Assembly: GCA_964351745.1 (NCBI GenBank)
Contig: CAYGPI010000070.1
Span: 1-13,647, forward strand
Length of the DNA stretch: 13,647 nt
Reading direction: 5' to 3'
DNA from: CAYNJF01 sp964351745
Lineage (GTDB): Bacteria; Pseudomonadota; Gammaproteobacteria; Berkiellales; Berkiellaceae
Translations under genes and position numbers: made by a program
The notes under the pieces: generated by a model
Seen by the model: the letters and a program-made list of their open reading frames with translations, nothing else
Told to the model about the DNA's origin: nothing
The model's database searches: none
Shown: in pieces, positions 1-6,345 of the stretch
Layout: each line of letters starts with the position of its first letter
How positions within the stretch are numbered: the first letter of the stretch is position 1

Positions 1-2
1 AG

Positions 3-470
3 CAAAGTGCTACCCAACCATGGCCTTTTAAAAGTGCTGAGCAAATCATGTGTGAGGGTGTTGAAAAATGGCTGTTAACTCAAAAAGTCCACAAAGCTAC
101 CCGTAGATCAACACAATTTTTTAACTACGCGAAGAAATTCACAGTCACCGCAAGTGATAAGCGAATCTTTGTGAATTTTGATCAATCGTGCTTTCGATAT
201 CATCCGTCTAGACAATGGATATTAGACTATTTAGACGAAAAATTAAGGACTCCAAAAGAAAGAAAATCCTATATTGATATCAATCGAATCACCGGCGCCG
301 TGATTTTCTCTCTTGCTAGGGACGTTTGTGAAAAAGCATTTGGCCTGGAATATTCACCAACATCAATCTTAAAACAAAGAATTTTAGAGCAGGATCGTCG
401 CCGCGCTGAATTCATGTCGTCACGCAAAGCGACGTCTCAAGGTCAAGTAGCCCGCTTTTCATTCAAATAG
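3..470 (+). CDS. Hypothetical protein, C-terminal part (open at left edge)
   Basis: I do not recognise this protein. The first ATG in the frame is at 48, but the frame has no stop from base 3 onward, and the codons before 48 read like coding sequence (QSATQPWPFKSAEQI). The ATG at 48 is preceded only by a weak GAG. The visible part may therefore be the C-terminal ~155 residues of a longer protein whose start lies left of the window. If the ATG at 48 is the start, the product is 140 aa. It is basic, soluble and rich in aromatic residues. A mixed-charge segment is followed by a hydrophobic helix (ITGAVIFSLARDVCEKAFGL) and an Arg/Lys-rich C-terminal tail. No membrane segment, signal peptide or catalytic motif is visible. 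It converges on the 500-aa gene, with 32 nt between the two stop codons. Coding status is moderately sure; function is unknown. Confidence 0.55.
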   Translation, partial: QSATQPWPFKSAEQIMCEGVEKWLLTQKVHKATRRSTQFFNYAKKFTVTASDKRIFVNFDQSCFRYHPSRQWILDYLDEKLRTPKERKSYIDINRITGAVIFSLARDVCEKAFGLEYSPTSILKQRILEQDRRRAEFMSSRKATSQGQVARFSFK

Positions 471-489
471 CGCTATTTATTTTTTATAA
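465..489 (+). terminator. Possible weak intrinsic terminator between convergent genes
   Basis: A perfect 14-bp palindrome (AAATAGCGCTATTT, 465-478) includes the stop codon of the left-edge gene. It is followed directly by a T-rich run (ATTTTTTAT). In RNA this gives only a five-pair A/U stem with a GCGC loop, so it is a weak candidate. Its place just after a stop codon, between convergent genes, is what makes it plausible. Confidence 0.27.
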
Positions 490-502
490 AGCCAGAACAG
501 TG

Positions 503-2005
503 CTAAACCTGTGCCTTAAGTTTTGGCTTCTCTTGATCTTCTGCAGACAGCTCAGCCTCTAAGGACAATGATGCAGAAGAAGCACTTGATTTCTCTGAGC
601 ATGAGGATAAGCTTGCACTGAAGGTTAATGGCTGGGCAGCCGTTATGATGTGTTTGTAATAAAGAGCATACGGCAAATAAGTGCTTAAAGCCTCTTGATA
701 ATACGTAATTAAATTGTCAACTCGCTCTAACTGCTCAGATTTTTCTAAAGCAGATAGTTTTTTTGATAGAGATTTCTTGAATTTTGCCCTGGCAGCCTCA
801 GGCAATAAACATAATTTAAATAAGCGACCTTTCTGAGAAACAGATAATGAACTAAGATCTAATCGCTGCTTTTGCTCAGTATCACTGCTGTTGCGAAAAT
901 CGCTGTCCGCATCTGGAAAGTATAAGTCATTAAATATAGGCTGCTTCATTTTTTTTGCACTAGAAATAATGTGACTCATATCCTCCTTTTTAAAATCTGT
1001 CATGATTAGGGAAAAAGGCACTAACTGAGATAACTCAGGGCGCATCCAGGCTGTTAAATAAGATAAAACACTTTCTAGGCGTGAATCCTGAAAATCTCCA
1101 AAATCTTCATGATCTTCACCTGAAAGACTCGAGGCATATAAATAATTGTCTTGAAAATGTCCTTCATCATCAAACATTTTTCTATCATTAGAGCTTATCT
1201 TTTTCGCAGCTCCCTTCACTTCATAAATATTTCTTGCGGCTAAGCGCTCATACATTTCATGCCGCAAAGTGTCTAACTCAAAGCAATGTTTGAATAGCTC
1301 GTTACCAACAATACGCCTTTGCTTTACAATCTCACTAAAATCTTGTTTTTTTAATGCTTGATCTGAGTCTTTATCTTTAATCTTATCTAAGTTCCATTGA
1401 GCCACTTTTGGATGATGATGAAAGAGCGCATAAATTTGCTTTAGTGCTGTTTGCGGGATTGTGACTAATCGTCGACTGGATTTAGTAAAGTCTGTGTAAT
1501 ATGGAATGCCAAAAATATCTAGTTGCGTAGTTAATGCCGTAAAATTATCTATATCTTTTGTCAAAGATCTAAAGTGAGGCGCTAAGACTGGCTTGCCACT
1601 TTGTTGATCAATCTTAAGACTTCGATGACTGTGTGCAAAATCATGACCTGTTAAAACATAAAGCATGTTAGCTAGAGATTCGTTAGCTTCTTTGGGCAAA
1701 CTTATCTTGTTAGCACTAGACTCAGAAAGCTTTTGACTGGATTCTTTCTCTGTAATTTCTAATAATGGCTTGTATTTTTCTTCTTTTAAAAATGACCATT
1801 CAGGCGACCCTAAATCGATCCAACAGCTTCTAGACACCCATAGAGTATTAAAAAGCTTAATGTCTAAATTTTTTGCTAACTCAATTAAAAAATCTACTAC
1901 GCCAGGCTCTTGGGCCAAAGTTGGCACGAGGCAAATGTAATTTCGAATAGCTAATTTATCTCTTTGCTCAAGAGCTGTACGAAAAAGACTAGTTAATGTA
2001 AGCAT
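503..2005 (-). CDS. Hypothetical soluble 500-aa protein with Ser-rich acidic C-terminal tail
   Basis: I do not recognise a family. The predicted product is 500 aa with no signal peptide and no membrane segment. Residues 1-60 are hydrophobic/helical. Residues 85-110 are a Ser/Glu/Lys-rich linker. Residues 110-200 are a mixed region with many aromatics and His (HDFAHSH around 121-127, FHHHP around 195-199). Residues 270-310 are strongly acidic, and 400-450 are basic/helical. From about 462 the tail is dominated by Ser and Ala (11 Ser in 463-481), followed by acidic EAELSAED and a basic end. The start at 2005 is supported by GAGG eight bases upstream. It lies 41 nt downstream of the 361-aa gene on the same strand, so the two are probably co-transcribed. 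A disordered, Ser/Glu-rich C-terminus is common in Dot/Icm (type IV) secreted effectors of Legionellales. That reading is inference only; no secretion gene is present here. Confidence 0.8.
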   Translation of the reverse strand: MLTLTSLFRTALEQRDKLAIRNYICLVPTLAQEPGVVDFLIELAKNLDIKLFNTLWVSRSCWIDLGSPEWSFLKEEKYKPLLEITEKESSQKLSESSANKISLPKEANESLANMLYVLTGHDFAHSHRSLKIDQQSGKPVLAPHFRSLTKDIDNFTALTTQLDIFGIPYYTDFTKSSRRLVTIPQTALKQIYALFHHHPKVAQWNLDKIKDKDSDQALKKQDFSEIVKQRRIVGNELFKHCFELDTLRHEMYERLAARNIYEVKGAAKKISSNDRKMFDDEGHFQDNYLYASSLSGEDHEDFGDFQDSRLESVLSYLTAWMRPELSQLVPFSLIMTDFKKEDMSHIISSAKKMKQPIFNDLYFPDADSDFRNSSDTEQKQRLDLSSLSVSQKGRLFKLCLLPEAARAKFKKSLSKKLSALEKSEQLERVDNLITYYQEALSTYLPYALYYKHIITAAQPLTFSASLSSCSEKSSASSASLSLEAELSAEDQEKPKLKAQV

Positions 2006-2036
2006 ACCGAGAACCTCAAAAAGATAGAACTCGGTA
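2005..2036 (-). promoter_or_regulatory. Potential hairpin presenting the ribosome-binding site of the 500-aa gene
   Basis: In the short gap before the 500-aa gene, TACCGAG (minus-strand 5' arm, plus 2030-2036) can pair with CTCGGTA (3' arm, plus 2005-2011). This makes a perfect 7-bp stem around an 18-nt loop. The Shine-Dalgarno GAGG (plus 2014-2017) sits in the loop, and the A of the start codon is the last base of the stem. The geometry is seen directly; any role in translation is inference. Confidence 0.4.
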
Positions 2037-2046
2037 CCATATAAGA

Positions 2047-3132
2047 TTAGGGGTTGTTGTTCAAGCGAGGGACAAAAGTTGGCTCAGTTAACTCATCTCT
2101 TAAAGCAGGCTTTGCCGTAAAAGATAGTGGCAATTCTCTCTCTAGAGCCTCTATACGAAGCTTCATCGAAGCCTGCATATCCAAGTTTGCACGAAGCTGC
2201 TGCTTAACTTCTATCATTTCTCTAATTGCTGGTGATAAATGAGCATCAATTCTTTCCTGAGCTTGCGGCCTGTTTCTAAGTAAAATTTGGCAATGCTCCC
2301 CAAGTTTACACTCCCTAGCCACTCGAACGGCCAAATCAGCATGCTCTTGTTTATGCGCTACAATTTTAGCCTGGCATGCTTCAATCTTATCAAGATCTTG
2401 CTCTTGCTCAATTTTTGCCTGCTCAATCTCTAAAATTGCTTCATGATCTGCAATAACAATCTTATGATCGGCATAGCGCTCAACATAAATGTCATTGAAT
2501 AAATCGCGCTGGTCATCACTGATACCTTTAAAAGTATCATTCAATAGAGCATCAGACATAATAGCGTCTCTGAAGATATCTCTAGAAATACGCAAAATAT
2601 CGGTTTTAATGCCTTCTAAGAAAGCGTGGTCTGTTTGTAAATCACTTAATAAAGCAACATGCTGGGCATAGGCTGCCTTTAACTCTTCAATATCACGATT
2701 ATTCTGGGCTCGCATCGCATTTGAAAACTGACGACCACTCTGGTGCATCGCATGAAAGGCACGCTGCTCCTTTCTTAAGGCAGCTTTTGTGCCCGCATCC
2801 TTTGCTGCCTGTAATTTCTTCAAGAAAGCTTGATTTAGCTCAATGAAAAATTGATGTCTGGATTCTGAAATAAGATGCTGCGCAATGAGGGTGTTACGCA
2901 GCCCTTTTTCAAGCCCTTTATCTAAGAGCCATTCTTTTGCTTTAGGTGCAACACCTAAACGCCTGAGGATATTTTGTATCTCAGGTCTTTCAAGCTTAGT
3001 TAGATCTAATGTTTCGTCATGCTTAACGAGTGCCATTAGCTCTTTGCTTGCATCATTAACATGCTTAATTGCATCACTCTTTAATATTGAGTTGCTGAAA
3101 TCATGTGAGGGTTTAATTTCTGCAGTAGCCAT
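2047..3132 (-). CDS. Hypothetical helical/coiled-coil soluble protein (361 aa)
   Basis: I do not recognise a family. The protein is highly charged, rich in Ala, Leu, Glu, Lys and Gln, and almost free of Gly and Pro, so it should be nearly all alpha-helix. Long amphipathic heptad-like stretches at about residues 220-280 and 290-335 suggest coiled coils. The last ~25 residues contain several prolines and look unstructured, ending in Asn-Asn-Asn-Pro. No signal peptide, membrane segment or catalytic motif is visible. The start is placed at the ATG at 3132 because AAGGAT lies six bases upstream. The in-frame ATG at 3162 (10 residues longer) has no Shine-Dalgarno and would lie only ~11 nt from the predicted transcription start. 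It is the first gene behind the promoter at 3180-3208 and probably forms an operon with the 500-aa gene. It could be a structural or scaffold protein, a secreted effector or a chaperone-like partner; the sequence does not decide. Confidence 0.8.
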   Translation of the reverse strand: MATAEIKPSHDFSNSILKSDAIKHVNDASKELMALVKHDETLDLTKLERPEIQNILRRLGVAPKAKEWLLDKGLEKGLRNTLIAQHLISESRHQFFIELNQAFLKKLQAAKDAGTKAALRKEQRAFHAMHQSGRQFSNAMRAQNNRDIEELKAAYAQHVALLSDLQTDHAFLEGIKTDILRISRDIFRDAIMSDALLNDTFKGISDDQRDLFNDIYVERYADHKIVIADHEAILEIEQAKIEQEQDLDKIEACQAKIVAHKQEHADLAVRVARECKLGEHCQILLRNRPQAQERIDAHLSPAIREMIEVKQQLRANLDMQASMKLRIEALERELPLSFTAKPALRDELTEPTFVPRLNNNP

Positions 3133-3138
3133 TAAGCA

Positions 3139-3144
3139 ATCCTT
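3139..3144 (-). promoter_or_regulatory. Shine-Dalgarno that fixes the start of the 361-aa gene
   Basis: AAGGAT on the minus strand lies six bases before the ATG at 3132. The upstream in-frame ATG at 3162 has no comparable purine-rich site (the preceding bases read CCTACTAACGAA), so the shorter reading frame is preferred. Confidence 0.65.
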
Positions 3145-3170
3145 AAAATATGTTAAATTCATTTCGTTAG

Positions 3171-3201
3171 TAGGTTAGGATACTAAGAAAAATCCAACCT
3201 A
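3171..3201. repeat. Imperfect inverted repeat overlapping the promoter
   Basis: TAGGTTAGGAT (3171-3181) and ATCCAACCTA (3192-3201) are inverted copies differing by one extra base, separated by 10 bp. One arm lies in the promoter spacer beside the -35 box. The other covers the end of the -10 box and the expected transcription start. Arm centres are about 20 bp apart, two helical turns. This is the arrangement expected of an operator for a dimeric regulator, but no regulator family can be named from it. Confidence 0.4.
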
Positions 3202-3208
3202 ATGTCAA
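3180..3208 (-). promoter_or_regulatory. Sigma70-type promoter of the two-gene orphan unit
   Basis: On the minus strand a perfect -35 box TTGACA (plus 3203-3208) is followed, after exactly 17 bases, by TAGTAT (plus 3180-3185; four of six matches to TATAAT). Transcription would start near 3173. That leaves a ~40-nt leader to the ATG at 3132, with its Shine-Dalgarno AAGGAT in place. It lies just over 100 bp past the nuoN stop codon, so the downstream genes need not depend on read-through from the nuo operon. Consensus match and position are seen directly; activity is inferred. Confidence 0.65.
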
Positions 3209-3307
3209 GGACAAGTTAACTAAATAGCACGACGCACGGCTGTTTCAGATAGTTAAGCGGTTGTTCCTAGCCGATTTCGCATGATAAGTTGGTTAGCTTA
3301 ATCAATC

Positions 3308-4735
3308 CTAGCTCGCTAATGCTTGTTGGCATAAAACAAATAAAGGCGCTGGAAACAATCCTAAACCTAAGACTGCCATGCCATTTAATGATAATACACA
3401 TTTAAAATCTAAAGGAGCCTCAACAGGCTTAGAGCTTTCTTGTGTCTCAAAATACATGACCTTCACAACTCTTAAATAGTAAAAAGCACCAATCACAGAA
3501 AAGAAAACAGAAATAGCCGCTAACCATACTAGTTGAGCGTTCACCAAAGCACTTAAAACTAAAAATTTAGCATAAAAGCCCACGGTAGGAGGAACGCCTG
3601 TCAATGAGAATAAGGTTAATAGCATCATAAACGCGAGCCAAGGGCTCCTTTGACCGAGCCCTTTAAAATCTGAAATATTTTCTGCTTCAAACCCTTTTGA
3701 ACTCAGCAAAATAATCATGCCAAAAGCGCAGGCAGCGACTATGGCATAAACAATGACATAAAAAAGTGCAGCCTCGTATCCAGCCTGGGAGCCAGCTAAA
3801 AAACCAAGTAAAATAAAGCCAACATGAGCTATCGTCGAATACGCAAACATACGCTTAATATTTGTTTGTGCCATAGCGACGATGTTTCCAACCGCTAAAC
3901 TTGCAATAGCCAACACAATAAGGAACTGGCTCCATTCTACAGATAGGGCAGGCAAAGCTTGCGCAAGCAACCGGTAACTCATACCAAAAGCCGCAATCTT
4001 AGGTGCAGTTGCTATTAATAAAGCAACCGAAGTTGGCGAACCATGATAAACATCTGGTAGCCACATATGAAAAGGAACAGCGCCAAATTTAAAGGCAAGG
4101 CCGGCAACGACAAAGACTAGCCCAAAGGCAGCTAGGCTTAAACTAAAATGCCCCCCTGAAGCTAACATGATTGCTGTTTGCTCAATTTCAAGGGTATGTG
4201 TCACGCCATAAAGAATAGAAAGGCCATAGAGCAACATACCAGAAGCCAAAGCGCCAGTAATGAAATATTTCATTCCAGCCTCAACAGACTGGGAGTTGTC
4301 ACGATTGAGTGCTACCAAGGTATACACAGGTAATGAAAAAAGCTCCAACCCCAAATAAAGCATTAAGGTTGTTTTAGCAGAAACCATACACATCATGCCT
4401 AGCGTTGAGAACAAAGCTAACAGGTGATATTCACCTCGAGCCAAAGGTCTGTCACGAACATAAGAGCGACTGTATAACAAAACAACAAACATCATACCAA
4501 GTATGGCTACTTTTAAAGTTTGGGCAAAGAGATCTGCACTAAAATGACCGGCAAAAGCGACTGTGCTCCCTTCAACTGGGATAAAACAACAGGTTGCTGT
4601 CATCAAAAGTGTTAATTGGCTTAAGCCATAGCTCACGGAGCTCATTGTCTTTGGTAAGTACAAATCAACCACAAGAATTAAACAGCTCATGCTCAATAAG
4701 ACAAGTTCAGGCATGATGGTATAAAGGTCTTTCAT
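3308..4735 (-). CDS. nuoN: NADH-quinone oxidoreductase subunit N
   Basis: This is one of three antiporter-like proton-pumping subunits in the membrane arm of complex I (homologous to mitochondrial ND2). The 475-aa product has about 14 hydrophobic segments, the usual length for the family. Key residues are present: Glu131 in GLELFSLPVY, Lys216 in AFKFGAVPFHMWLPDVYHGS, Lys246 in APKIAAFG and Lys390 in GFYAKF. By position they match the E. coli NuoN residues Glu133, Lys217, Lys247 and Lys395. The start ATG at 4735 has GAGA upstream at normal spacing. A 66-nt gap separates it from nuoM, the longest inside this operon, but I see no convincing promoter or terminator there. It is the last nuo gene, as in most proteobacterial nuo operons. 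No clear intrinsic terminator follows it. Confidence 0.97.
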   Translation of the reverse strand: MKDLYTIMPELVLLSMSCLILVVDLYLPKTMSSVSYGLSQLTLLMTATCCFIPVEGSTVAFAGHFSADLFAQTLKVAILGMMFVVLLYSRSYVRDRPLARGEYHLLALFSTLGMMCMVSAKTTLMLYLGLELFSLPVYTLVALNRDNSQSVEAGMKYFITGALASGMLLYGLSILYGVTHTLEIEQTAIMLASGGHFSLSLAAFGLVFVVAGLAFKFGAVPFHMWLPDVYHGSPTSVALLIATAPKIAAFGMSYRLLAQALPALSVEWSQFLIVLAIASLAVGNIVAMAQTNIKRMFAYSTIAHVGFILLGFLAGSQAGYEAALFYVIVYAIVAACAFGMIILLSSKGFEAENISDFKGLGQRSPWLAFMMLLTLFSLTGVPPTVGFYAKFLVLSALVNAQLVWLAAISVFFSVIGAFYYLRVVKVMYFETQESSKPVEAPLDFKCVLSLNGMAVLGLGLFPAPLFVLCQQALAS

Positions 4736-4801
4736 GATTCATCTCTAACTGTTATAGACATAGTAACAATGGCTTTAGCAAATTCTACTCATGCGAAGCT
4801 A

Positions 4802-6331
4802 TCAATATTTTGAGTACGCAACATGGTTTAGTAATTCTTGTGACGACGCATGTGTCACGTTTAATAGTAGCTCAGGCCAAACCCCAAAAAGTAAAACTAA
4901 TGCAGCAAGCACTGAAAAATAGATTTTTTCTCTTAGTGTTATATCTGTTAGCGCAGCAACTTTTTCATTAGCCACCTCACCATAAAGAACTCTTTTCACC
5001 ATCCATAAGGAGTAAGTAGCCCCTAAAATAAGAGTCGTTGCCGCAATAAAGGCAAACCAAACATTAGCCTGAAATGCTGACAGAATCACGAAAAACTCTC
5101 CTACAAAACCTGACGTACCTGGCAACCCGCAATTAGCCAGAGCAAACAGAACAAAAAATGAAGCAAAGATAGGCATTTTGTTGATAACCCCTCCAAAATC
5201 TTCAATTTTTCTTGAGTGCATTCTGTCGTATAACACCCCAACGCACAAAAACAAAGCTGCTGAAATGAAACCATGGGAAATCATCTGTATATAGGCGCCT
5301 TCAATACCCATCGCAGCAGCATCTGTCGCATCGTGGTTCAATAAAGAAAAGACTAAAAAGATACCTAAAGTCACAAATCCCATGTGAGCCACTGATGAAT
5401 AGGCAATTAACCGCTTCATATCTTTTTGGACAATGGCAATGAAGCCAATATAAGCAATAGCGACTAAAGATATGCCAATGATAATCCATTGAAAGTCCCG
5501 ACATGCATCTGGAACAATTGGCAACAAAAACCTTAAAAAACCATAAGCACCCATCTTAAGCATGACAGCAGCTAAGACAACAGAGCCACCTGTTGGAGCC
5601 TCAGTATGGGCATCTGGCAACCAAGTATGGACTGGCCACATAGGCATTTTGACCGCAAAAGCTAATAAAAGACCTACAAATAACCATTTTTGAGCCCCTA
5701 AAGATATTTGCAAGTCATGGAATGTTGTAATGCTAAAGGTTTGAGCCGCACCTTGATCCACGGCAAGCAAATGAAGATAAATTAACGAAACCAGCAAAAA
5801 AACTGACCCCAAAAAAGTATATAAAAAGAATTTAATCGTGGCGTAAATTCTATCTGGCCCACCCCAAATACCGATAATTAAAAACATTGGAATTAAAGTG
5901 GCTTCAAAAAAAACGTAAAACAAAACAGCATCTGTCGCTGCAAAAACGCCACACATAAGCCCCTGCATCACTAAAAAAGCTGCCATATAGTGAGCGGTGC
6001 GCTTTTTAATACTATGCCAAGAGGACAACACAATAATAGGCGTGAACAAACAGGTCAGCGCAACCAATGGCATAGAAAAACCATCAAGTCCTAAGGCATA
6101 GAATATGCCTAAAGAAGGAAACCAATTTGCAGTCTCAACCATTTGAAAGCTTGCGGTTGAAACATCAAAAGCGTGCCACATAGGAAAACACAAGGCCAAA
6201 CAAACAAGGGAGAAAACTAAAGTAATATTTTTAGCTAATTTAGGCTTCGCGTCCCCGCCTAATACGAATATGAGCATAGCTCCCACGATAGGTAACCAAA
6301 TTAATATGCTCAACAATGGCAAAGATGACAT
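4802..6331 (-). CDS. nuoM: NADH-quinone oxidoreductase subunit M
   Basis: This is an antiporter-like proton channel subunit of complex I (homologous to mitochondrial ND4), placed between NuoL and NuoN in the membrane arm. The 509-aa product has about 14 membrane helices. The core motif AVKMPMWPVHTWLPDAHTEA carries Lys228. Glu143 (FFEATLIP), Lys259 (LKMGAYG) and Glu412 (GFVGEF) are also present and correspond to E. coli Glu144, Lys234, Lys265 and Glu407. Proton-path residues therefore appear intact. Translation starts at the ATG at 6331, behind AGAGGA eight bases upstream. This site lies in the 14-nt gap after the nuoL stop codon. There is no sign of truncation or frameshift. Confidence 0.98.
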   Translation of the reverse strand: MSSLPLLSILIWLPIVGAMLIFVLGGDAKPKLAKNITLVFSLVCLALCFPMWHAFDVSTASFQMVETANWFPSLGIFYALGLDGFSMPLVALTCLFTPIIVLSSWHSIKKRTAHYMAAFLVMQGLMCGVFAATDAVLFYVFFEATLIPMFLIIGIWGGPDRIYATIKFFLYTFLGSVFLLVSLIYLHLLAVDQGAAQTFSITTFHDLQISLGAQKWLFVGLLLAFAVKMPMWPVHTWLPDAHTEAPTGGSVVLAAVMLKMGAYGFLRFLLPIVPDACRDFQWIIIGISLVAIAYIGFIAIVQKDMKRLIAYSSVAHMGFVTLGIFLVFSLLNHDATDAAAMGIEGAYIQMISHGFISAALFLCVGVLYDRMHSRKIEDFGGVINKMPIFASFFVLFALANCGLPGTSGFVGEFFVILSAFQANVWFAFIAATTLILGATYSLWMVKRVLYGEVANEKVAALTDITLREKIYFSVLAALVLLFGVWPELLLNVTHASSQELLNHVAYSKY

Positions 6332-6345
6332 TTAAGTATTCCTCT

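Noticed and set aside
1992..2040. Fifteen-codon frame (ATG at 2040) between the two orphan genes, possible leader peptide
   Set aside because: No ribosome-binding site before it and it overlaps the start of the 500-aa gene; the hairpin in the same place explains the sequence better.
2054..2242. Plus-strand 62-aa reading frame opposite the 361-aa gene
   Set aside because: Lies entirely antisense to a longer well-supported gene, has no good ribosome-binding site and Ser/Leu-rich composition typical of an antisense shadow.
2885..3178. Plus-strand 97-aa reading frame opposite the start of the 361-aa gene
   Set aside because: Antisense to the gene and its promoter region; composition mirrors the opposite strand and no promoter or Shine-Dalgarno supports it.
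3214..3221. AGTTAACT palindrome upstream of the orphan promoter as an operator
   Set aside because: Eight-base A/T-rich palindromes are common by chance at this base composition, and it lies outside the promoter boxes.
4736..4801. Possible internal promoter or terminator in the 66-nt nuoM-nuoN gap
   Set aside because: Best boxes (TTGCTA and TATAAC) are spaced about 19 nt apart and match poorly; the only stem (TGTTA/TAACA) is five A/T-rich pairs without a T-run.
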